64,000 bases of DNA from Paraescarpia echinospica (taxonomy: Eukaryota; Annelida; Polychaeta; Sabellida; Siboglinidae). The stretch lies in NCBI GenBank assembly GCA_020002185.1, contig CM034534.1, positions 31,144,851-31,208,850 of the forward strand, in the 5' to 3' direction. Below, one piece after another: positions 20,790 to 30,388 of this stretch (positions within the stretch are counted from its first letter, which is position 1; each line of letters begins with the position of its first letter). The position numbers and the translations under genes were made by a program. The notes beneath the pieces were generated by a model. The model was not told the DNA's origin. It did no database searches and worked only from the letters and a program-made list of their open reading frames with translations.

Positions 20790-21350
20790 CACCACAGTAA
20801 GGCTTTATGCCACAGCGAGGTAATAAGGCTTTATGCCACAGTGGGTTATGTCGGTGTAAATAAACCACGCTACTACATGTTACAGTAAGGCTTTATGCCA
20901 CAGCAGGGTAACAAGGCTTTATGCCACAGCACGGTAAATATGTCGGTGTAAATAAACCGCGCTACATGTTATACACAGTAAAACTTTATGCCACAGCGGA
21001 GTAATAAGGCTTTATGCCACAGCAGGGTAAATATGTCGGTGTAAATAAACCGCGCAATGTTCAAGTCGGCACTGCTACAGCAGGGTGCAAATATAATGTT
21101 CGGCAGTATAAACGACGCCACAGGTTAATGTTCATTGGTGTAAATAAACCGCGCAATTAATGTTCAATTCGGCTCTGCTACAGCAGGGTAAATATGTCGA
21201 TGCAACTAAACCGCGCTATATAGTCCGCACTGCTACAGCAGGGTAATACATAATAAGGCTTTATGCGGGTGCAACTTAATCGCGCAATACGTTCAACAAT
21301 TCGGCAGTATAAACGACGCCACAGGGTAATGTTCATCTTCACGCCACAGC
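20790..21350. repeat. Tandem repeat block with AAGGCTTTATGCCACAG and GTGTAAATAAACC words
   Basis: AAGGCTTTATGCCACAG (or one change) occurs about seven times between 20,800 and 21,020. It alternates with TATGTCGGTGTAAATAAACC (~20,847, 20,940, 21,030). Degenerate versions, with CTGCTACAGCAGGGTA, continue to 21,350. The spacing is about 90-110 bp. No coding frame. It lies between two leftward gene groups; an origin, enhancer or transcription-termination array are all possible. Confidence 0.7.
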
Positions 21351-21353
21351 ATA

Positions 21354-22180
21354 TTAGTCGGCGAGACACGCTCTTTTCAACAGATAATGCTGTACGGCCA
21401 CTTCCAAGAGCGAACGATCAAACGGAGCCGTCCAGTCCGTGCCCATGAGCCAGTCGGCCACTCGGTGCACGAGTGCACCTTCCGAAAATCGATCGCCGCG
21501 CACGCATCGTTCTTCGAGCACCGCGATCAATCGAATAGCGGGTAACAACAACGTCTGCTGCAGAAAGCTGTCGATCGCCAATGAAAAAAAACCACATTTA
21601 TGGCCGCCACGTTTTCGTACACAAGCCTATACCGTCTGCTCGGCTTCCTTCCTCGATAGCCGTACATGTGTACGAAGGGGCAGCCCTCCTCGGGCGGGCA
21701 CTCACCGCATTCTTGACGCGCGCTTTCCATTACCCTTTCGCCGACTATTTCGGCGAAGATGGCCATCATGCATCTTTGCCGTCCGGCGTACGAATGGAGG
21801 ACGCTCCACTTCGAGTCGGCTTGGAGGGTGCGTACGATCACTGGCTTTTTCTCGCGGGCCCACGGTATAAAGTCGTCCGAAGACACAGACAACACGTCCA
21901 GACGTGGTGATAGCAGTGATGCTGTTGTTGTCGGCACCACCGGAATCTATGTAACGTACGTCGGAGCGGTGTTCGAAGGCCGATACATCGACGCTTCTCT
22001 CGCCAGCAAGGGAGACGCGCCTATTCCGGCGCGCGTCACGGTAGGAGGAGGAGGAATGGTCTGCGTGTCTTCATCAGTGAGGAGCGGAAGAGGAGGCGGC
22101 GTTTCCGTTTTGGCGCGCTTCTCGGCGGGAGGCGAGCTCTCTTCAACGACGCTGCGTAAAGCAGCGGCGATTACAGCGTC
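21354..22180 (-). pseudogene. Unrecognised element gene with Cys-rich centre (frameshift, one stop)
   Basis: The minus frame is open from a splice-acceptor-like sequence (TTGCTTCTGTAG at 22,192-22,181) through a region with a basic nuclear-localisation-like PPAEKRAKTETPPPLPLL, a TAG near 21,950, then KWSVLHSYAGRQRCMMAIFA, a Cys cluster (ARQECGECPPEEGCPFVHMYG) and RKPSRRYRLVYEN. A T-run near 21,580 shifts the frame; the tail (AIDSFLQQTLLLPAIRLIAV... to TAG at 21,354) follows. About 275 residues. I do not recognise a family. It lies just downstream of the RPA-like gene on the same strand and may be a second exon of it. Confidence 0.45.
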
Positions 22181-22232
22181 CTACAGAAGCAACAAACACC
22201 AAGCGTTAGTCATTCAAGGGTGAACATCGTAC
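22181..22232 (-). other. Candidate 52-nt intron between RPA-like and unknown gene
   Basis: The minus strand begins GTACGATG, has a TGACTAAC branch-point-like word and ends in a pyrimidine-rich TTGCTTCTGTAG. The donor GTACG resembles the two donors of the spliced gene at 23.4-23.6 kb. The reading phase does not join cleanly in this broken copy, so splicing is only a proposal. Confidence 0.3.
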
Positions 22233-22777
22233 GCGCGCACTTCATTTTCACTCGCCTTCTTCGACACGACCCTCACATCCCTGACAGTGTACGTGCCTAG
22301 AATTCCGTCCCATACGACCTTGTGCACGGTCACCTCCAGTACTGTGCCGGTCAGGCTCGCTACAAAACTGTTGCGCAATTGCTCTGGTAACATGCTGGCC
22401 ACGTAGTCGGCATCGAAATCGCCGATCGACGATATCGCTTCGTCGAATAGTGTAAGCCAGATACCAGCCTCAGCGTCGTCGTCGTCGTCGCCATGCCCTT
22501 CCAACAGGACGCGAACCGAAAAATGCGTCTTCGGCTTCGCCTGCACGCAGCGTACTACGCACAACATAGTACCGCTTTGAAGGCCTCGCACTTTGTGCTT
22601 ACAAGCGTGACAGCCGACGTACGTGCATTTATTTTTTTATGCAACGCCAACGATTTTTACGGGTGTAGTAATCTTACACGTGCCACCCGAGACCAACACA
22701 AACTCTTTCAGAGTTACCTCGGTCGGTTCGACCACACTCACCACTGCGTCGAGAGGAGAATTCAGCGACCCCGACAT
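22214..22777 (-). pseudogene. RPA-like single-strand DNA-binding protein (OB fold with zinc finger), one stop
   Basis: One continuous frame from ATG 22,777 (open upstream to 22,948 without ATG) to TGA 22,214, interrupted only by a TAA at 22,637-22,639. After the stop comes a zinc ribbon (CTYVGCHACKHKV, then CVVRCVQ), a strand region and GIWLTLFDEAISSIG, with DADYVASMLPEQLRNSF and VTVHKVVWDG. A four-Cys ribbon inserted in an OB fold followed by W-TLFDE is the layout of the C-terminal DNA-binding domain of RPA70. The N-terminal part could be another OB strand set. Such a gene would fit replication next to pPolB. Homology inferred from pattern. Confidence 0.55.
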
Positions 22778-22984
22778 AGTAAGCGCTGCGTCGAGAGCCG
22801 ATTTCAGCGAAATGAAGGGGCTTTCATTTCGCCGCAGGACGCCGCCGCGCCAGTCGGTACCTTCGACTTCGCTTTCTTCGGGGCCTCTCCGTGAACAGGC
22901 GGCGGAACCATTATCAACAACTACAACGCTCTGCAACGGCAACAACACAACGTTACCACACTAACAATACATAGGCGTTCTCCG

Positions 22985-23270
22985 CCCGACCCTATTTATA
23001 ATAGCATCGCGCATGGCTACCGTGCGCTCGCGCACGCGCGCCAGAAAACAGCCGATTCTTACAAGGTTACTAAAACTGAAAAAAACTCACGGTTTGTTTA
23101 GTGCACAAACAGAACGCCGCTTTTATTTTCTAATATAAGTTGACCATACGATTCTCCAGTCCCTACTTTGTATCATAGGCCGCTTAGTTTACGCGCATTT
23201 CACCCTTTATTACAGTTTTAGGCACTTACAAACAGTTACATAAGCGCCTTATATAACCAGTGACGTCAGA
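22985..23270. promoter_or_regulatory. Divergent promoter region with TATA boxes and a CRE
   Basis: TATAAATA on the minus strand (23,000-22,993) lies upstream of the RPA-like gene. On the plus strand CTTATATAACC (23,249-23,259) is followed by the palindrome TGACGTCA (23,261-23,268), about 80 bases before the ATG of the spliced gene at 23,350. The arrangement suggests divergent transcription. CRE/ATF sites are common in viral early promoters; that role here is inference. Confidence 0.5.
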
Positions 23271-23349
23271 CGCTTATGTAAGGCTACCGCGTACGTGTCT
23301 AGACCGCTACATGTCACCGCGAAAACAACTGCGCAATTCATTTCTCACA

Positions 23350-23660
23350 ATGGAGCAGAACAATCAACAACACTCTGCTGCTGCTGCTGCTGCTGTCCCC
23401 CGACAACCAGAAGACAGGTACGTTTTCCTAACTCACTTAGCGGCTTTCTTTCATATCACTACAAATTACTATAACTGCTTTCCTTTTCGACGTCACTCAC
23501 TAACACATTTTTTTGGTTTTATTTACAGACCACACGCGAACGCCAATGCCCCCCGTCCCCCTCAACGACCGGGAGAAAGGTACGTTTCCTCCTTCCTTAC
23601 TCTCTTCACTCTATTTACAGACGCCTAATTACGGGCTTTGATTATTATAACTGCTCATGA
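23350..23660 (+). CDS. Small spliced gene with very short introns (exons 23,350-23,417; 23,529-23,579; from 23,621)
   Basis: ATG at 23,350 opens a Gln/Asn/Ala/Pro-rich frame. Donors GTACGT stand at 23,418 and 23,580, each after a purine-rich GA..AG. Acceptors TTTATTTACAG (ends 23,528) and CTATTTACAG (ends 23,620) follow pyrimidine tracts. The middle exon is 51 nt, phase 2 at both ends, so frame is kept; the second intron is only 41 nt. The third exon begins ACGCCTAATT and stops within 13 codons; a second acceptor at 23,676 precedes the same ACGCCTAATT word and leads into a longer frame (to about 23,920). No recognisable domain; Pro-rich, likely disordered. Confidence 0.45.
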
Positions 23661-23676
23661 TTAACTCACTCACAGA

Positions 23677-24370
23677 CGCCTAATTACCTTCAACGTCACT
23701 TTTATTTACATACGCCTAATTGCGTGGTTCGAAACCCTTCACGTTGGTCGGGGGCAAACCCTTATGATGCCCTCTAAGCGAAACGGATTGGTACCACCGC
23801 GCGGAATCCGCCTAACCGACCTCATCGTGCTAGATACGTCCCCTCGTGACAATGGACGGGGAATGCTATATTTATGGCGACGACAACGCGACAATAACGC
23901 ATCATCCACCTAAACTTCTGTTTTACAGCTCATTCACACGCCACGTTATTCACGCGCCCGGACTTGATCATCGAACGCTTCCCTACGGCCGTGGAACGTG
24001 CATACACATCATTACCCGACCATCTTCGCCCACTCGCCACCAAGCCTCGCCCTCTCCACCCGCCGTCGACCCGACGAAAGCGTCCCCCGCACGGCGTGTC
24101 GTCTGGTCTGCGCCGCTGACAAACCTTCCCACCGCCCGTGCCATCGGCATACGCCGCCCGAGGCTACCAACGATACTAGATCCGGACCGTGATGGAGAAA
24201 CGGACCAAACCTACTCATACACCACTACCACCACTCCGTTTCAACATGGACGAGGCCGTGCACGGACTTTTGGTGGTCAGCCACATTACACCCTCCCAAG
24301 TGACGCGCATGAGCGACGCGGCTTCGGGCCCGTCCCTGCACGTTACCTCAGGGACGACGATCAACAATAA
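23677..24370 (+). other. Possible further coding exons and poly(A) signal
   Basis: From the acceptor at 23,676 one frame stays open to about 23,920 (it includes RGIRLTDLIVLDTSPRD). A good acceptor TTCTGTTTTACAG ends at 23,928 and begins a frame with ATLFTRPDLIIERFPTAVERAY that stops near 24,120. AATAAA is at 24,366-24,371. The signals are consistent with a multi-exon gene, but exon connections cannot be settled from sequence alone. Confidence 0.35.
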
Positions 24371-24439
24371 AAATATTATCTCACAGTTTTCCTTTCTTAT
24401 GTTCAATCCTTGCGCAGCTTATTCCAAATACAAGTAACA

Positions 24440-24865
24440 GCTGTTACCACCGCTACACAATAATCCAGCAGCGTTATTAAAAGCGCCGCGCAGAACTGTT
24501 TCCACACACTAATAATCCTGCGTCATAACAACGCTCAAACACATTCATCGCGCATCCTTGCATACGGCCAGCTTATTCTGATAGCGAATACCAGCCACGT
24601 AGAAAAACAATAATCACTGCCTGCGCCGCACAGACTCCAGCGCGTCGTAACACTGCACTCTTTATTTCGCGCGCCGCATTTCGCCCACCGCTCACAAACC
24701 ATAACAATTCTCCAGCATCGTTAATCCGTACCACACAGACTTAACGCACAGCCACATACCGTCATACGATATCCTATTCGGCAGTGAGTCGTGTAAACTA
24801 TGCCACCCGATTAACCTCGCTGATCTCCTACTCCGCCAATCACCGCACTGCAGCGAGCCGCTTAA
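24440..24865. other. Noncoding sub-terminal DNA of the element
   Basis: No gene was seen. Words such as ACTCCGCCA and CTCGATTAACCTC(A/G)CTGATC recur at the right side, leading into the duplicated block that follows. Confidence 0.4.
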
Positions 24866-25440
24866 ACTAGGCCGCTCGATTAACCTCACTGATCTTTTAC
24901 TCCGCCAGGCACCACACTGCAGCCTAGAAGCTTTCCTACTTCACACACACCGCCGTATACCTAATTAGTATTAATTAGTTGGAAATTACTATTTTTACTT
25001 ATTGCTAGTGCTACCCTCCAGTGAATGCAGTACTCACTTGTTGCTAATTAGTACCTAATTAATTACCTAATTAGTCACTAGATGTCGAATTACTATTTTT
25101 ACTTATTGCTAGTGCTGCCGCCGCTCGATTAACCTCACTGACATTTTACTCCGCCAGGCACCACTTTGCAGCCTAGAAGCTTTCCTACTTCACACACACC
25201 GCCGTATACCTAATTAGTACTAATTAGTTGGAAATTACTATTTTTACTTATTGCTAGTGCTGCCCTCCAGTGAATGCACTACTTACTTGTTGCTAATTAG
25301 TACCTAATTAATTACCTAATTAGTCACTAGATGTCGAATTACTATTTTTACTTATTGCTAGTGCTGCCCTCCAGTGAATGCACTACTCACTTGTTGCTAA
25401 TTAGTACCTAATTAATTACCTAATTAGTCACTAGATGTCG
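24866..25440. repeat. Sub-terminal direct repeats containing TIR sequence
   Basis: A ~248-bp unit, starting GCCGCTCGATTAACCTCACT and ending in the TIR-derived TTGCTAGTGCTGCC block, is present at about 24,870-25,117 and 25,118-25,365. The TIR-inner word (ACTATTTTTACTTATTGCTAGTG through CACTAGATGTCG) therefore occurs three full times plus a partial copy on this side, versus once on the left. Confidence 0.8.
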
Positions 25441-25630
25441 GCACATTCTCTTCCGTGGACCTGTCAATCAAGTTTTTATAAGTAACATTCCAAGTTTTTT
25501 ATTAGTAACATTCCAAAGCGCTCAGAATGTGCCCCTGACTGATAAAAAACGCAAAAATTATACTTATAAAAAACGAAAAACCCTTTGATCTCGGGTCACG
25601 ACCCGTACCGTGGACAACGTTATAACTACT
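25339..25630 (-). repeat. Right terminal inverted repeat
   Basis: Reverse complement of 11,552-11,842. An extra GGAATGTTACT-type duplication lies at about 25,478-25,516. The outer tip is TATAACTACT. Confidence 0.9.
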
Positions 25631-28179
25631 AAGGGGGGCTACGTATAGAAACTGCAAGAGGATGGCGATCAACACACTAGTTGAGCAGATGAGTGAAGGA
25701 GAGGGGTGGGATTCACAGATTTATGGGGATACTTCGTTGGGAGGGAAGATATGTACATGAGAGATGGCCTCCATCTTAGTGGAAAGGGGTCAGCAGTTTT
25801 CTCAGAGAACCTGCTGCGATCTGTTGACAGTGGAAAAGGTTGCTTCAAATTAAACTAGATTCACAGGGAGGACTCACAGAAAAGCCTGAAACTGGAGGCA
25901 TAAATAAAGACAGCACAAATAAATCAGCAAAGAACAGTCTGGAAAACTCTTCTGAAGCTGGATATAAATGTGTTTGTTTAAACGCAAGGTGTAAAGTAAA
26001 CAAAAGAAATGAACTAAATATTATGGTAGACGATATTGACCCTCACACAATAGGTATAACCGAATCCTGGATCACCACTGATATATTAGATGCCGAATTG
26101 GGACTGGCAGGATATGTAATGATATTTTATATATTAAAGAATCTATCCAGGCTTATGAAATACAATTAGAAAGAGAAGCAGATTGCGAAGAAGCTGTTCG
26201 GTGTAACATATTTACAGGAAACTCAACGTTAACAGTTGGGTTAGTTTATCGAAGTCCAAACATCAGCATAGAAGAGAATGAAAAAACACATAACGCTATA
26301 AGGGAAGTAATCAAACGGACTGTATTAGTATGGGGGATTTTAACCACGGGCATATACAATGGAAATCTGTACAGAATATGGGGAGTGAGGACCACAAGTT
26401 TTTAGTTTTATTTCAAGATACTTTCCTTTCTCAACATGTGCTAGAACCAACCAAGGGTGAGAATGTGCTAGACATAGATTTGTCCTCACAGAATGAATTA
26501 GTTGACAATGTCAAGATATGTGAGCCAATGTGGAGTAGTGATCACAACCAGATACATTTTACCATCAAAGTAAAATCAGAAAGGAATAGTAAAAAGCAGT
26601 ATAGGAGAAATGTCCACAAAGGAAGGTATAAGGACATGAGGAAATATTTAGCAAATACAGACTGGAATAACACACTGAAAAAGAAGACAGCAACAGAATG
26701 CTGGAATATATTAAAGAGTGAAATTAAGTGCGTAGTCGATACATTTGTATCCTACAAAAAACAAGAGAAACGGACCAAAAAGAAACACTTATCGAAAGAA
26801 GCCATTAGAAAATTAAGTATAAACAAATGATGTGGAAGTTATATAGATGTACTGGAAATGATGAAGACAACAAAAGTTATAAAGAAGCACTTAACCAAGC
26901 TGCAGCTGAAATTAGAAATTCAAAGAGAAGCTATGAAAAACAATTAGCTAGTAATATAAAACATGACAGCAAGAGTTTTTATGCGTATGTTCGAACAAAC
27001 AGAAAGTTCAAGATCAGGTCGGTCCTCTAGAAGATAGTGCTGGAAATATAATATCAGAAGGATTCTTAATGGCAGAAGACCTGAATGAGTACTTTAGATC
27101 AGTCTTTACCAGGGAAGATATTAGTTCACTGCCAGAACCAGAGGCTAAGTTCAAGGGGGCAGATTCAGACTATTTAGGACAATTAATTGTAATCCCGGAA
27201 ATGGTAGCTAAGAAAATAAAGGCTATGAAGTATAATAAATCATCTGGAGTGGATGGGATTCCGCCCAAACTACTATTGGAAATTGTAGAACAAATTAGCG
27301 TACCGCTTGCAACAGTTTTCAATTTGTCATTAGAAGAGGGAGTGGTTCCTTTAGAATGGAAAAAGGCAAACATTATACCGTTATTTAAAAAAAGGTTCGA
27401 GAAACAAGTCAGAGAACTATAGACCAGTGAGTTTAACATCAGTGATTTGCAAATTATTAGAAAGACTAATTAAAGATCACATGGTGGATTTTCTTGTTAA
27501 AAATAATCCCATCTCAACATGGGTTTTTTAAAGCGAGGTCATGCTTAACAAATATGTTATGTTTTTTGTAAGACATCACAGGGATCAGTACTAGGACCTA
27601 TATTATTCTTGATATATATCAACGATTTGGATGACGAGATAACAAGCAAGTTGTTGAAATTTGCGGATGATACAAAAGTAGAAGTTAGAAGGATTAAAAG
27701 TGAAGGAGATAGACAACATTTACAAGATGATCTTGACAAGTTGATCAAATGGGCTGAAAAATGGCAAATGCTATTCAATTTTGGGAAATGTAAATGCCTC
27801 CACGCAGGATATGGGAACGAAGAGGTAGAATATACAATGGGGGTACTGAACTAAGTACTACTGTAAAAGAAAAAGACTTAGGGTTAACCATTAGTGCTGA
27901 TATGAAGGTTTCAGAGCTGTGCGAAATTTCAGCTTCAAAGGGAAATCAAATCCTTGGATTAATTAGGCGAAACATAACGTATAAGGAAAAAGAACTAATA
28001 ATACCGCTGTACAAAACAATAGTTAGGCCTCATTTAGAATAAAATCGACACATACATCAGAAGGGCGGGATACACATAGATAAAAGGATCGGACTCTCGA
28101 TAAGCCAAAAGTCTTCCTTGTCCACCTGCCACCTAGAGGTAATTATCTGGGTGGCAATCTTGTTAAATCTTGTTAAATC
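25631..28179 (+). mobile_element. CR1-like LINE, copy B (truncated at the Polinton TIR)
   Basis: It begins within ORF1 directly at the TIR and aligns with copy A from ~3,073. It keeps the SGNH block DGLHLSGKGSAVF (~25,765). Two internal deletions relative to copy A are visible: near 27,573 (about 0.2 kb of RT) and at 28,041 (about 0.4 kb of 3' ORF2). The 3' end has two TTGTTAAATC units (28,161-28,179) after GGGTGGCAATC, against one in copy A. Confidence 0.85.
25900..28041 (+). pseudogene. CR1 ORF2 (copy B), broken
   Basis: Endonuclease blocks: TIGITESW (~26,050), MGDFNHGHIQW (26,330) and SSDHNQIHF (~26,535). RT blocks: KSSGVDGIPPKLL (~27,237), YINDLDDEITSKLLKFADDT (~27,615-27,672, FADD catalytic box) and SADMKVSELCEI. 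The motif-A segment is deleted. Frame changes occur near 26,125, 26,320, 26,828, 27,030 and 27,415. Close relative of copy A; inactive. Confidence 0.8.
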
Positions 28180-29690
28180 CATCCCATAGAAAACAACCAT
28201 GGGAAATCTGATACAAGCCTAAATCTACGAACCACCCGATAGCACGTCTACACAATGTTTTATAATATAAATTGACAACATATTCTTCCTCTATGACATT
28301 GGGGCTAAGTTTGGGCGAGAGGTGATGAGAGGGGGGGGGGCTAAAAGAATATTCAGTTTAGATAAAGGACATGAAACAGTAACACTTGCAAACAAATATA
28401 TATATAGACTACTGAAAGTTGCAACACCACCATTGTAAGCAAACGTAGTCTTTAATCAAACACATTTCAAAATGTTCAACATTAATTTTGATTCATTTCA
28501 TGGATATTTCAATACATTTCTAATGATATTTTCTATTACAATGTTTACTTAAAGGAAGTTCTAACATATAACTAAAATATGTAGCCTCATGTAAAAGTCA
28601 CAAATTTTTTTTCGTAGATTATCATAATGTCATCCTACACTGCCATGTTTTTCAACCGTATTGTATGGTTGCTAAAGGGGTGCATAACCCGCGCAATTTC
28701 TCAACGGAGCAGATATGTGAATTAATGCTTTCTGCGGCGCCTACGTGGACATTTTCCCCGCCTGATGCATCTTCCTCTGTGGACAATGGGACGTTTACGC
28801 GGACACTCGCATCTGGGAACGCACATCTTAATACATATCGGGTTGGGTTTTCTGCACGTGGGCGTGCATGCGCTTCCACATTCTTTCCATACTTGTCCAC
28901 GGCACGGGCATCACACTTCAAAAGAAATCATGAACGGTCATCTGATTCCACGTGTTCCGATTCGCTACATTTTAATTTAAATGATTGTTCGGTGAAGATT
29001 ATACAATGTGTTAATTCTGACATACAAAACGTGGCCTGCATTGAAGGAAACAATTTAGAGGAAAACAAAAGGCATTGTTATGCATATATGCCTCTAGAAG
29101 AGTTGATAAACTAACCATTATGAAACACAATAAAAATGCTACGCCTGTAGTTTACTAGAATAATCTTGTTGAAGAAACATAGTTTGAATTGCACGAAGAG
29201 CGCCATTGTGATAGAATTTTAACGACGCCATTTCATGCTATTCCCAATTCGCCAGTAGCTAAACTGAGAAGAGTTTCCATAGCCGAATTTGTTGCTGTAA
29301 CTACAACAAAATACGTCAGTCTGGTGCACTGTACGGAATTACAACAGTTATCACAAATGTAACTCTGAATCGAAAGGAATACGGAAACCATACTATGAGC
29401 TGGTATATTCATATACATCTCGAGGAAACAGTGATATTCGACGCTTCACCGCAACGTCAAGGTTTTCTCTGAGGGCCCAGACGTATGGGTCTGCCCCCAT
29501 TAAATGTGAGCTTGAATGTCGGTTTTTGTGGCGAGTGTCAATGGCTGGTGGAAATGTACATTTTATGAGACGATTAATGTGTGTGTTTGTAGACTGTGAA
29601 AGGTGTGTGGAATTGGAGGGTAGACATATTGTTTTGTTTTCTGCCTCCCCAGCAGTAGGCGGCGTGGTGGCAAGCACGTGCTGTGCACAC
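28180..29690. other. No recognised gene; one 149-codon ORF (28,665-29,114, +)
   Basis: AT-rich. The plus-strand ORF has no family resemblance that I can see (it includes FSTEQICELMLSAAPTW) and no splice context that decides it. An AATAAA-like AATAAAAAT follows at ~29,129. A G-run is at 28,330-28,340. It could be a chance ORF, an exon or a repeat remnant. Confidence 0.25.
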
Positions 29691-29724
29691 TGATACACTG
29701 GAGTCACAGCTAACAACGACTCAC

Positions 29725-29820
29725 TGACTAGACAGCAGACGGCATATCGGTCGCCTTGTTCGATCTTGCACTCAAAGCCTCTTGCACAATTCTGTCTTTT
29801 CGGCCCACGACCGCAGAATA
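29725..29820 (-). CDS. Host exon: lustrin/WAP-like cysteine module, phase 1-1 (96 nt)
   Basis: Acceptor CACCTTAAAG ends at 29,821; donor GTGAGT starts at 29,724. The exon encodes FCGRGPKRQNCARGFEC, then eight residues and RYAVCC. A CG-GP...C...GFEC......AVCC pattern is typical of lustrin-type and WAP-like extracellular modules. The entering phase (1) matches the leaving phase of the exon at 30,304-30,388, and 96 nt keeps frame. It is read as part of one minus-strand gene with the exons at 30.3 and 32.2 kb. Secreted matrix protein or protease inhibitor is inferred. Confidence 0.6.
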
Positions 29821-29879
29821 CTTTAAGGTGGTGATATAATTTAATAATCACGATAGTGATAACATAATGATAATGATAA

Positions 29880-30290
29880 TGTAATGATTACTTTAGCACC
29901 AATATCCTCGGAAAATCCAAGCTCAGTGGCGCAACAAATCCAAAGGATTAAGCGTTCTCGTTGTCACGTAGTCTACAGAGCAAACGTCATCAACAGATTA
30001 ATGGAATTGCTATGAAGCTATTGAGGATATGCAGTACTAAAAGATTATATTTTATATGACGGCGAAATGAAACTTTATTACTTACTGCCTTAAAACCAAC
30101 AGGGAGTATGTTATACGATCATTTACCAATTCAATGACAAAATGATTATTGTTTAAACAAAACTAACACAGCGTGTTATGTGCGTGCGTGTGTGTGCGCG
30201 CGTATGTGTATGCAAGTGTGTATGTGGGTGCGAGCGTGTGTGTGTGCATGTATACGTCCTCTTTCGGTACCAGTTTGTGATTGAGTTGCA
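29880..30290. repeat. LINE-tail-like repeat and (GT)n microsatellite
   Basis: A segment at 29,885-29,960 (TTAGCACCAATATCCTCGG and CCAAGCTCAGTGGCGCAAC) resembles 33,925-33,975 and is probably a shared LINE/SINE 3' part. Bases 30,180-30,250 are GTGTGCGTGTGT-type repeats. Confidence 0.5.
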
Positions 30291-30303
30291 AATTACTACT
30301 TAC

Positions 30304-30388
30304 TGCCACACCGAAACAAACGTGGACATGGAGTTATGATGCAATGGATCATCTGCAGTATACATGTCTCACCCGCCCGACATCTGCC
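30304..30388 (-). CDS. Host exon: Cys-rich module, phase 0-1 (85 nt)
   Basis: Acceptor TATCTTGCAG ends at 30,389 and donor GTAAGT begins at 30,303; both are strong. It encodes CRAGETCILQMIHCIITPCPRLFRC, six cysteines in 25 residues. A C..GE.C.L....C...PCP....C pattern commonly follows antistasin-like modules in invertebrate extracellular proteins. It enters at phase 0, as left by the exon at 32,194-32,294, and leaves at phase 1, as required by the exon at 29,725-29,820. Confidence 0.65.

Larger units (their letters stand above)
11552..25630. mobile_element. Polinton/Maverick-like endogenous viral element, ~14.1 kb
   Basis: Terminal inverted repeats (11,552-11,842 and 25,339-25,630) enclose a gene set diagnostic of Polinton-type elements and adinto-like viruses: DDE integrase, family-B DNA polymerase, packaging-ATPase stub, adenain-type protease and capsid-like protein. 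Additional genes are a NADAR gene, an RPA-like gene, a zinc-finger gene, a small spliced gene and unknowns. The interior is GC- and CpG-rich, unlike the flanks. Multiple genes have nonsense changes, frameshifts and junction deletions, so this copy is not functional. No matching target duplication was found: left flank CATACA, right flank AAGGGG. The right end abuts CR1 copy B within its ORF1. The ends begin AGTAGTTATA. Confidence 0.88.
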
